NCBI GenBank assembly: GCA_000741495.1
Contig: JGZV01000003.1
Coordinates: forward strand, 1 to 64,000
Direction of reading: 5' to 3'
Length of the DNA: 64,000 nt
Source: Bifidobacterium thermophilum
Lineage (GTDB): Bacteria > Actinomycetota > Actinomycetes > Actinomycetales > Bifidobacteriaceae
Shown in pieces: positions 56,438-64,000 of the stretch (the stretch's first letter is position 1; each line of letters begins with the position of its first letter). The notes below the pieces were generated by a model. The model was given only the letters and a program-made list of their open reading frames with translations, had not been told where the DNA came from and did not search any database. Made by a program: the position numbers and the translations under genes.

Positions 56438-57565
56438 ATGCATACGATGGAAGTGAATCACTCCAAGTCTCGCCCGTCAATGAAAGACGTGGCGATGCTG
56501 GCAGGGGTGAGTCATCAAACCGTGTCCCGCGTCATCAACCATTCCCCGGATGTGTCGGCGCAAACCCGTGCCCGCGTGCGCAAAGCCATTCAACAGCTGG
56601 GGTATCGTCCCAGCAATTCAGCGCGTGCGCTCGCTTCAAGCCGCTCGCGGATCATCGGCGTGATTATGGGCGGCGACCAGTTTCATGGCGCTGTGCTGAC
56701 GTTGCAGGCGATTGAGGCGGCGGCACGGGCGCGAGGCTTGTTCGTCACCGTTTCGATGATCCGTAAAGCCATGTGCTCGCAGGATGAGTTCAATCGGATA
56801 TGCGAGGGTTTTGACGAGCTGAACGTGGACGCGTACATCATGATGGTGCCGACGGACGTGCTGTTTCTTGCCGCGTGCCGTGCCCCGGTCACCAAACCGC
56901 GAATCTTGTTGACGGCGACGCACGGTGGCACCAGTGTCGGTACGGGGTTGAACATGATTCACGATGGGGACGGGCATGACCGGACCGCGGTTGTGGGTGT
57001 CGACCAGTGGGGAGCGATGGATCGCGTGATCAGCATGATCGCTGGATACGGGCACCGCCACGCCTTGTATGTCACAGGGCCGTCCGAATGGCGGGACGCG
57101 ACGACGCGGTTTGACGCGTGGCGTGAACTGTCCGCGCAGTATGCGATTGCCTCGCGCATCGTCCGATGCCGGTCATGGCAGGCCAGTGAGGCGTACGCGC
57201 GTATGAATCACGTGCTTGAATACATCGGATCGTCTGGAGGCGTGCTGCCGACGGTGGTTGTCGCCGCGAGTGATGCGCAGGCGATTGGAGTGGCGCGTGC
57301 GTTGCGAGAGCATGATATTCGTATTCCGCAGGATGTCAGTCTGGTGGGGTTCGACGATATCGATGTGGCCGGCGACGTGGTTCCACCGCTGACCACCATT
57401 CGTCCGGATTATCGTCAGCTCGGTGTCGCCGCGATGCGTGAGGCGCTGTTCCTGCTGGGGGAGGGGCCGGAACCGGGGTACCCGGTATCCACGTATGGTG
57501 TGGGCCAGGTCGAGGCGAAAGTCGTCAAGCGTGCATCGTTGGCGGGGGTTTCACTGGGACGGTGA
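56438..57565 (+). CDS. LacI family transcriptional regulator
   Basis: 375 residues. The N-terminal helix-turn-helix is MKDVAMLAGVSHQTVSRVIN, with the hinge YRPSNSARALASSRSRIIGVI. The effector domain is periplasmic-binding-protein-like and ends with SLVGFDDIDVAGDVVPPLTTI. Such proteins repress sugar genes until a sugar binds. ATG 56438 or 56447 (MEV) are both possible; AAAGGA is close to the first. A candidate operator precedes it, and a similar AACGTT lies before the ABC exporter gene, a possible target. Confidence 0.93.
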   Translation: MHTMEVNHSKSRPSMKDVAMLAGVSHQTVSRVINHSPDVSAQTRARVRKAIQQLGYRPSNSARALASSRSRIIGVIMGGDQFHGAVLTLQAIEAAARARGLFVTVSMIRKAMCSQDEFNRICEGFDELNVDAYIMMVPTDVLFLAACRAPVTKPRILLTATHGGTSVGTGLNMIHDGDGHDRTAVVGVDQWGAMDRVISMIAGYGHRHALYVTGPSEWRDATTRFDAWRELSAQYAIASRIVRCRSWQASEAYARMNHVLEYIGSSGGVLPTVVVAASDAQAIGVARALREHDIRIPQDVSLVGFDDIDVAGDVVPPLTTIRPDYRQLGVAAMREALFLLGEGPEPGYPVSTYGVGQVEAKVVKRASLAGVSLGR

Positions 57566-57786
57566 GGCGTGCCGGCAAGCATCGCTCTGCCTTCCATCCG
57601 CTTCCACGCCTGCGGAATCGACCGCTGAAACCAATCGTATGGAACAGATACCGTGGGAGGTGTGTGACCGGCGGAACAGACGCGTGCGCGAGTTGCCCTA
57701 CTGCGCCAACGGTGCCCGCCATGTCTGCAGTGCTGTGACTTGCTGCACGTCTACCCGATTATGGAGCATTGGTCGTGGTTTGCGAA

Positions 57787-57820
57787 AACGTTGATAGAAG
57801 ACAAGGCAATCAGCTACAAT
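57787..57820 (+). promoter_or_regulatory. Candidate promoter of the double ABC gene with AACGTT
   Basis: TTGATA (57791-57796), 18 bases, TACAAT (57815-57820). AACGTT at 57787-57792 overlaps the -35 and resembles the palindrome before lacI. The 450-base gap (57566-58017) otherwise shows no gene. Confidence 0.4.
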
Positions 57821-58017
57821 ACCCCCATTGTGATGGTGACCGTATGCGACTGGCATGCAACGTCCGACACGTCAGATGCCCGGATTTCATGGGATTACGT
57901 ATCGCATCACGCCCCTGATACGCACCGGATTGTGCGATACCGGGCTGCGACACGACGTTGAAGCCTCATCGGTACGGATCCACAACGCGTTCATACGTAT
58001 ATGCGAAAGGGGTCGGC

Positions 58018-61000
58018 ATGTTCGATAAGCGGCTGTTTTCGTTGACGCCGGGCGTCAAACGCCTGGTCGCCGCGAAAGTGGCGTGCCTATGGGTGTCGCT
58101 ACTGGCGGATATCGGGTTCGCCTATGTTCTGGTGGGTCTGCTCGGCAACATCCTCGGATATATCGAGCCGCTGAACGCGTCGAAATGCACGCAGCTCAAC
58201 GAGCTCGGCCGCTGCTTGAACCCTGCCCAAACCCAAGGCGATTCCGCGCTCGAGACAGGCAAACAGGCCTTGTCTGCGTATCCGGACAATTATGGCATGT
58301 TCATCTTGTTCATCGCCGTCATCGTGATTGTCAAATATGTGGCCACCAGATGCGCCGCGTTCTTCGGCACCCGCGCCAGCGAAAGCGTCAAACTTGCGTT
58401 GCGTGAGAAACTGTACCGCAAAATGCTCCAGCTCGGCCCCTCCTACGCCCAACACGTGCGTACCGCCGACGTGGTCCAGTCAGCCGGCGAAGGTATCGAA
58501 CAGATTCAAAGCTTCTTTGAATTGTTCCTGCCGCAACTGTTCTATGCGATTCTCGCACCAATCACCCTGTTCGTTTTCGTCGCCCCGGTCAACTGGCCTG
58601 CCGCGCTCGTGCTGCTCGTGTGTGCGCCGCTGATTGTCATCATCGTCGGCCTCGTGGCGATGAGCGCCTCACGCGTGTTCAAACAATACTGGGGCAAATA
58701 CACTGATATGGGCGCCGCCTTCCTGGACGATCTGCAGGGCTTGGAAACCTTGAAAACCTTTGACGCTGACGGTCGTGCAGCCGAAACGATGGACCGCAAA
58801 GCCGAGGAATTCCGCGTCATGACCATGCGCGTGCTGCAAATCCAGTTGCGCTCGCTGTCGGCGATGGATCTGGTGGCGTACTGCGGTACTGCGGCGGGCA
58901 TCGGCGTGGCGATCTGGCAGTTCATGATCGGGCAGATCTGGCTTCCCGCTGCACTGGTTGTGGTGTTGTTGTCGGCGAGCTTCTTCCTGCCGTTGCGCCA
59001 ATTGGGGTCGTATTTCCACGTGGCGATGAACGGCATGACGTCTACGAAGCGTATTTTCGCGCTGCTTGACGCCCCCGTGCCGCAGCATGGCAATATCCGG
59101 TTGCCTTCGGTGGCGGATTCGGTGTCGGTGACATTCGATCAGGTCGGGTTCTCCTACAGAACAGACCCTGATGCCAAGCCTGCGCTGCACGATGTTGATT
59201 TCACCGCGCAACCGGGCCAGTTGACGGCGATTGTCGGCGTGTCTGGTTCCGGGAAATCCACGGCCGCCGGCCTGTTGGGCGGATCATTGGTCGGCTACAC
59301 CGGTTCGATTCGTCTCGGCTACTCGCTGCTGGGCACGTCAACGGACGTGGAGCTGAGTTCCGTTTCGGAACAGTCACTTACCGGAACGGTGACGGTAGTG
59401 GGCGCGCGCAGCCACTTGTTTGCCGGCACGCTGCGTCAGAACCTGATGATGGCCAAGCCGGATGCCACCGACAACGACCTGTGGGGTGTGTTGCATCAGG
59501 CGCGTATTGATGATTTCGTCTGCGCACAGCCCGGTGGTCTGGATATGCGTATCGAGCAGGATGCGGCGAACCTGTCCGGCGGTCAACGCCAGCGGTTCGC
59601 CATTGCACGGGCCTTGCTGCGCGATAGCGCGGTATACGTGTTCGATGAGGCGACCAGCAGCGTGGACATGGACAGCGAAAACCGTATTCTCGCCACCATC
59701 CGTGATTTGGCGGACCGGAAAACCGTGCTCATGATCACGCATCGTGTGGCGAACGCGGTACTGGCCGACCGGGTTGTGGTGTTCGATCGCGGCACGGTGG
59801 TGCAAACCGGACAGCATGACGCTCTGGTGGTGACTGACGGCGTGTACGCCAAACTGTTCCGCGCCCAAGCGGTGTACGAGCATGTCTCGCATCGCGATGA
59901 CGCGCGCATGCTGGTCGGCAACGAGCAGACGCGCCGCCTAGATGGGAAAGACCACGCTGACGGGCGCCGTCGTGGAGCTGTCGCTCAGCTTACCGCCGCA
60001 CCGCAGCAAACCGATGCCGTCTCGGCGAACATGCCCACGACCGGTGTACCCGAGGGTGGCCAGCAGACCAAGCCGATGGGCACCATGGCGGTCATCGGAC
60101 GTCTGCTGCGTGAAGTGAGACCATTGAGCCTGTACATGGTGCAAGCATGCTTGTATGGAACAATCGGACACCTGTCAGCCACGTTCCTGCCGGTGTTCGG
60201 TGTGTGCGCACTGTTCGCCCATCTGGGTCACCCGGTGTGGGGGCTTTCGGCCCGCGTTTCGGTGATCTGCATGGTGGTATGCGGCGTGTTGCGTGGCATC
60301 ATGCGATATGCGGAACAATACATGAACCATAATGTCGCGTTCCGTCTGCTCGCGCTGTTCCGTTCGAAAGCGTTCGCCACGCTACGCAAGCTCGCTCCGG
60401 CCAAACTGGCAGGCAAAGGCAAGGGCGATTTGATTTCCTTGGTCACCACGGATGTCGAACTGCTTGAGATTTTCTTCGCGCACACGATTTCCCCGGTCGT
60501 AATCGCCGTGGTGACGACGGTGGTGTTCGCGGTCGCCGCGTTCACGCTCGACCCGTGGTTCGCCCTGCTGCTGGTGGCCGCCCACGTGATCGTCGGTGTG
60601 CTGTTGCCGCAGCGGTTCGCGGCAAGCGTACGGACCCTCGGTCCGAAGATCCGCAAGTATTCGGCGCAGTTGGACGATGTCATGCTTGATGACATGCGCG
60701 GACTTGACGAAATCATCCGCTTCGGTCAAGGCAAGCGTCGCTTGGGCAATATTGTTTCCCGCACACGCCGCCTATGGGCGGAACGCGGGCGCTTGAGCCG
60801 CAGAAACGGTCGGTTCACCGCCATCGGCGGCCTGTTGGTCATCGCCGCGTCGGTCGGTGCGGTCGCGTTGGCGTTGTATCTCGCGCAAGCCGCCCCGTAC
60901 GGCATTCCGAATGTGGTGACGGCTGTCGTGCTCATCACCAGTTCGTTCGGACCGACACTCGCTTTGAGTGCGCTTCCCGCCAATCTCACGCAGACGTTCG

Positions 61001-61716
61001 CCGCGGCACGCCGCATGTTCGCACTGCTTGATGAGCGTCCCGCTGTTGTCGAAACCGGAAGCGAGCAGCCCGCATACGATGGCATGGCGTTCGAACACGT
61101 GGACTTCTCGTATCACGCCGACCAGCCAGTCATCCGAGACTTGTCACTGACGGTCCCCACATCAGGCATTCTCGGCATCCAAGGACCGTCCGGCCGTGGC
61201 AAATCCACGGTGCTCAAACTGCTGATGCGCTACTGGGATCCGCAGCACGGACAGGTCAGGTTCTCCGACACGCCGTTGCCGCAAGTCGATGCCGCGTATC
61301 GCAGGCGCTCGCAGACGATGATGAGTCAGGAAACCTACTTGTTCGACGGTACGATCGCCGATAATCTTCGTATCGCCGATGAGCATGCAAGTGAGCATGA
61401 GCTTCGTGAGGCGCTTCGTGAAGCGTCGGCGCTGGAACTGGTCGAATCGTTGCCTGACGGCTTGGACACGCAGGTCGGCGAGCTTGGCGGACGCCTGTCC
61501 GAAGGTGAGCGGCAGCGTATCGGTTTGGCTCGCGTCTTCCTGCGCAAGGCTGATTTGGTGCTGTTCGACGAGCCGACGAGCCGGTTGGACGCGTTGAATG
61601 AGGCGGTGATTCTCACGTCGATCAACCAGCTGGCCCAGGAGCGCGATGTCGCCATGGTGCTGGTTTCGCACCGGCAGTCCACGATGCGTGTGGCCGATAT
61701 GGTCGTCCGCGTCTGA
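58018..61716 (+). CDS. Fused two-half ABC exporter (CydDC-like)
   Basis: 1232 residues: two complete half-transporters in one chain. Half 1 (about 1-640): membrane domain with a ~45-residue loop after helix 2, then GVSGSGKSTAA, LSGGQRQRFA, VYVFDEATSSVD and MITHR. A ~70-residue charged linker (about 640-700) follows. Half 2: membrane domain with NHNVAFRLLALFR, then GPSGRGKSTVL, the degenerate signature RLSEGERQR, LFDEPTSRLD and SHRQ. The first half recalls CydD and the second CydC, but bifidobacteria do not assemble cytochrome bd, so a thiol or other export role is uncertain. ATG 58018 follows GAAAGGGG. LacI lies upstream, DUF4012 downstream. Confidence 0.9.
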   Translation: MFDKRLFSLTPGVKRLVAAKVACLWVSLLADIGFAYVLVGLLGNILGYIEPLNASKCTQLNELGRCLNPAQTQGDSALETGKQALSAYPDNYGMFILFIAVIVIVKYVATRCAAFFGTRASESVKLALREKLYRKMLQLGPSYAQHVRTADVVQSAGEGIEQIQSFFELFLPQLFYAILAPITLFVFVAPVNWPAALVLLVCAPLIVIIVGLVAMSASRVFKQYWGKYTDMGAAFLDDLQGLETLKTFDADGRAAETMDRKAEEFRVMTMRVLQIQLRSLSAMDLVAYCGTAAGIGVAIWQFMIGQIWLPAALVVVLLSASFFLPLRQLGSYFHVAMNGMTSTKRIFALLDAPVPQHGNIRLPSVADSVSVTFDQVGFSYRTDPDAKPALHDVDFTAQPGQLTAIVGVSGSGKSTAAGLLGGSLVGYTGSIRLGYSLLGTSTDVELSSVSEQSLTGTVTVVGARSHLFAGTLRQNLMMAKPDATDNDLWGVLHQARIDDFVCAQPGGLDMRIEQDAANLSGGQRQRFAIARALLRDSAVYVFDEATSSVDMDSENRILATIRDLADRKTVLMITHRVANAVLADRVVVFDRGTVVQTGQHDALVVTDGVYAKLFRAQAVYEHVSHRDDARMLVGNEQTRRLDGKDHADGRRRGAVAQLTAAPQQTDAVSANMPTTGVPEGGQQTKPMGTMAVIGRLLREVRPLSLYMVQACLYGTIGHLSATFLPVFGVCALFAHLGHPVWGLSARVSVICMVVCGVLRGIMRYAEQYMNHNVAFRLLALFRSKAFATLRKLAPAKLAGKGKGDLISLVTTDVELLEIFFAHTISPVVIAVVTTVVFAVAAFTLDPWFALLLVAAHVIVGVLLPQRFAASVRTLGPKIRKYSAQLDDVMLDDMRGLDEIIRFGQGKRRLGNIVSRTRRLWAERGRLSRRNGRFTAIGGLLVIAASVGAVALALYLAQAAPYGIPNVVTAVVLITSSFGPTLALSALPANLTQTFAAARRMFALLDERPAVVETGSEQPAYDGMAFEHVDFSYHADQPVIRDLSLTVPTSGILGIQGPSGRGKSTVLKLLMRYWDPQHGQVRFSDTPLPQVDAAYRRRSQTMMSQETYLFDGTIADNLRIADEHASEHELREALREASALELVESLPDGLDTQVGELGGRLSEGERQRIGLARVFLRKADLVLFDEPTSRLDALNEAVILTSINQLAQERDVAMVLVSHRQSTMRVADMVVRV

Positions 61717-61930
61717 TCCGGTATTCGCGCACGCCGGCCGACGCCGGATGGACGGCATGCCCGGCTTCGCTGTTCCGCCACGCAAACGTGGAACAACAGT
61801 GGATATCCTATGGTGTTCGTCCGGATGCCGTATCTTGTGGGGGATAATATCCCCGGTTGGAACATCGCTGATACAGCTCGATTCTGCCTGGTATCCGCGT
61901 AACACGGCCCGGCGATCGGTGAGGAGAAAC

Positions 61931-63805
61931 ATGAGCAGACATTCCGCAGAACACGGTCACACGCCGCGCAGCCATGGCAAACGCCGGCACATCTGGCCGT
62001 GGATTGTGCTCGTTGTGTTGGTCGCCGTGGCGGCGGTAGGGGCGGTATCGGCGTTGACGCTGTACCGTCAGGCCATGGAAGTCAAGGCCCATGAGGAGAA
62101 GGCGATCTCGCTGATGTCCGGGTTGAAGGGGCTGTCAGGCTCGGACGCCTCCAGCGTCGGCAAGGACACCGTGGACTCCATCAACGCGGTATTGCCGCAA
62201 ATGCAGTCGGAAACCGCCGCTGCACAGAAGATCACCGACGGCAGGCTGTGGGATATCGCCTCGCACCTGCCGGTATACGGCAATGACATCACCACGGTCC
62301 GCGGCATGACACGCATCGTGCACCAGCTGACCACGCAGCCGCTGCCGCAGCTGAGCAATACGCTCAGCACCCTGGCCAACACCCCGTTGACCACGGATGA
62401 CGGGTCGTTGAACCTCGAGCCGATCACCCAGGCCGCCGCTTCGATGAAAGCGGCGAACGAACCGTTGCAGCAGCTGGTCAAGCAGTATGACGCGCTGCCC
62501 AGACCGAGGATCGGCAGGATCGCGACGGCATACGAGACCGGCAGGAAGCAGCTCACCTCTGCGGGCACCACTATCGACGACCTGTCGAACGCCCTGGACA
62601 TCATCCCCGGCTTCCTGGGGTCGGGTGGCGCGAAGACCTACGCCGTGATGGCGATGACCACCTCCGAGGCGCGCTCCAGCGGCGGTCTGCTCGGTTCCGT
62701 CGGCGTGATGACCACCGACAACGGCAAGATCTCCATCGGGGATTTCCGTTCGAATACAGAGTACATCCCGTATGGCGCCGGCGACCCGACAGCCGACGAG
62801 CATCGGATCTTCAACGAGTGGGGGCCGTTGCAGATGTCGTTCGATATGCGCGATCTGGCTGTCTACCCGGATGCGCAACGCTCCGCCGAAGGCATGCGCG
62901 CAATCTGGCAGCGCACCCCGTGGGGAGCCGGCCAGAATCTTGACGGCGTGCTCATGGTCGACCCGGTGTTCCTGCAGAAGATGGTCGCGATCAACGGGCA
63001 GGTCACCCTGTCGGACGGCCGTGTGCTCACCGGCGACAACACTGCGGAATTCCTGCTCAACACCGTGTACAAGGAGTATCCGGTCAGCATGCAGGACCAG
63101 TATTTCACCGAGGTCGCAACCCAATCAATCAGCGCGATGTTCTCGAATATCAACCTTACGAAGCTTACGCAGGTCGGCCAGACGATGTCAGCGCTCGCGC
63201 AAGGCCGCCACTTCTCCATGTACAGTTTCGACGAGGCGACGGAGGCCTCGCTCAAGTCCGCCGGCTTCACCGCATCCACGCCGGACGACGAGGCCAACCC
63301 GAAGATCGGCGTGTACATCACCGAACAGAACCCCTCCAAGATGGACTGGTACGTGCACCGCACCACCAAGATCACACGTACGACGTGCAACGGCGACGGC
63401 TCGCAGACCTACCACGTGCAGTACACGCTGAACAATACGCTGACGAACACCGCGCTGGCGACCTTGCCGGATTACATCGCCGGCGGCGCCCAGTTGCCGA
63501 GCCTGGCGCGCGGCATGGCGGCCGAGAAGATGCTGATCTACGCTCCCGCAGGCGGATCGATTGCCAATATCACCACGAGCGGGAATGGCACGGTGTCGGT
63601 CGCGCCGAAGCAGACCACGATGAACGGCAAGAATGTCACGACGACACTGGTGCTGTTGAACCCCGGCAAGTCGATGACCTATTCGTTTGATGTGACCACT
63701 TCGCCGAAGGCTACTGCCGACTTGGGTGTCGACCAGACGCCGATGGGCTGGGAGGATCCCGGGGTGAGCGTGGACACCTCGGCTTGCGCCATCGGGGCGA
63801 AATAA
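61931..63805 (+). CDS. DUF4012 domain-containing membrane-anchored protein
   Basis: 624 residues. One N-terminal membrane helix (IWPWIVLVVLVAVAAVGAVS) after a short Arg/His-rich cytosolic start; the rest is outside the cell. DUF4012 text: TYAVMAMTTSEARSSGGLLG, ISIGDFRSNTEYIP, VLMVDPVFLQKMVAINGQV and the C-terminal beta-rich part with GKSMTYSFDVTTSP. The family is found near polysaccharide genes in actinobacteria; its activity is unknown. GAGGAGAAAC precedes ATG 61931. A strong hairpin follows. Confidence 0.9.
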   Translation: MSRHSAEHGHTPRSHGKRRHIWPWIVLVVLVAVAAVGAVSALTLYRQAMEVKAHEEKAISLMSGLKGLSGSDASSVGKDTVDSINAVLPQMQSETAAAQKITDGRLWDIASHLPVYGNDITTVRGMTRIVHQLTTQPLPQLSNTLSTLANTPLTTDDGSLNLEPITQAAASMKAANEPLQQLVKQYDALPRPRIGRIATAYETGRKQLTSAGTTIDDLSNALDIIPGFLGSGGAKTYAVMAMTTSEARSSGGLLGSVGVMTTDNGKISIGDFRSNTEYIPYGAGDPTADEHRIFNEWGPLQMSFDMRDLAVYPDAQRSAEGMRAIWQRTPWGAGQNLDGVLMVDPVFLQKMVAINGQVTLSDGRVLTGDNTAEFLLNTVYKEYPVSMQDQYFTEVATQSISAMFSNINLTKLTQVGQTMSALAQGRHFSMYSFDEATEASLKSAGFTASTPDDEANPKIGVYITEQNPSKMDWYVHRTTKITRTTCNGDGSQTYHVQYTLNNTLTNTALATLPDYIAGGAQLPSLARGMAAEKMLIYAPAGGSIANITTSGNGTVSVAPKQTTMNGKNVTTTLVLLNPGKSMTYSFDVTTSPKATADLGVDQTPMGWEDPGVSVDTSACAIGAK

Positions 63806-63828
63806 CGCCGGCACGGCCGGCGGTATGC

Positions 63829-63872
63829 AACGGCACCTGGACGGCTCATTATCCAAGCCGTCCAAGTGCCGT
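63829..63872. terminator. Terminator after DUF4012 gene
   Basis: AACGGCACCTGGACGGCT (63829-63846) pairs with 63855-63872 with one mismatch; it separates the converging SDR gene. Confidence 0.85.
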
Positions 63873-63904
63873 TTGCCATAACGGCCTGGAGACCCGCGGA
63901 AAAC

Positions 63905-64000
63905 CTATTTGCGGTACACCTTGGTGTAGGAGCCTTCCGCCCGCGGCCTGACCACGATCGAATCGATATCCACGGTGTCCGGCTGGTCAAGCGCCCAACG
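63905..64000 (-). CDS. C-terminal fragment of a short-chain dehydrogenase/reductase
   Basis: 31 codons plus stop run off the window edge: RWALDQPDTVDIDSIVVRP then RAEGSYTKVYRK. Text of the form ALDQPxxVDIDxIVVRP is the usual C-terminus of SDR enzymes of the YdfG type. The rest lies outside, so the substrate cannot be inferred. Confidence 0.6.
   Translation of the reverse strand, partial: RWALDQPDTVDIDSIVVRPRAEGSYTKVYRK

Overview
The window is chromosomal DNA of a high-GC Gram-positive bacterium, almost certainly a Bifidobacterium. The evidence is the gene content and order (coaD - SepIVA-like - DUF177 - rpmF - rnc; ffh / rpsP - khpA - rimM / trmD; rplS - lepB - rnhB), a zinc-ribbon L28 and L32, DUF3039 and DUF4012 proteins, and tRNA genes without an encoded CCA. 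No species can be named from the sequence alone.

Layout. 1-4,690 is accessory DNA: a shredded IS21-type transposon (istA tail and istB), a visibly AT-richer orphan gene for a coiled-coil protein of unknown function that carries an apparent +1 frameshift, and a tyrosine integrase facing it. From 4,856 onward the DNA is core-like. 4.8-14.5 kb: acyltransferase, gpsA, ddl, a CPBP membrane protease, MscS, a DUF2974 hydrolase, TetR and CmpB-like genes. 14.6-25.7 kb: aspA, a PfkB protein lacking its catalytic Asp, rpmB, recG, rsmD, nitroreductase, trmD and DUF4190. 25.8-33.2 kb: rimM, khpA, rpsP, an EEP hydrolase, ffh, a CDF transporter and cysS. 33.3-43.2 kb: a GATase-like protein, an ABC-F protein, ilvN, ilvB, rnc, rpmF, DUF177, a SepIVA-like protein, coaD and DUF3039. 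43.4-49.2 kb: nicotinate phosphoribosyltransferase, a Pr6Pr membrane protein, rph, rdgB, an AEC transporter and a 32-codon ORF with its own terminator. 49.5-49.85 kb: tRNA-Leu(UAG) and tRNA-Thr(CGU). 50.5-64 kb: a mannose-1-phosphate guanylyltransferase-like gene, pgi, rplS, lepB, rnhB, a LacI regulator, a fused double ABC exporter, DUF4012 and the tail of an SDR gene.

The genes mostly serve translation and RNA processing (ffh, rpsP, rimM, trmD, rplS, rpmB, rpmF, rnc, rph, cysS, rsmD), lipid and wall precursors (plsC, gpsA, ddl), branched-chain amino acid synthesis (ilvBN), NAD and CoA synthesis, and hexose phosphate metabolism (pgi, guanylyltransferase).

The least explained structure lies between genes. 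Two distant intergenic arrays (18.59-18.95 kb and 53.76-53.98 kb) share one diverged palindromic core repeated at exactly 72 bp. Two others (about 23.0-23.79 kb and 47.41-47.88 kb) share a different unit repeated at 135 bp. Smaller families have a hairpin unit (21.4, 45.0 and 49.98 kb), a 23-bp unit (16.39 kb) and a 14-bp unit (50.4 kb). The strict spacing despite heavy sequence divergence is the strongest candidate here for something undescribed. Other points of note are a structured rplS leader, a degenerate PfkB active site, and homopolymer-associated frame disruptions in ffh and the island gene.
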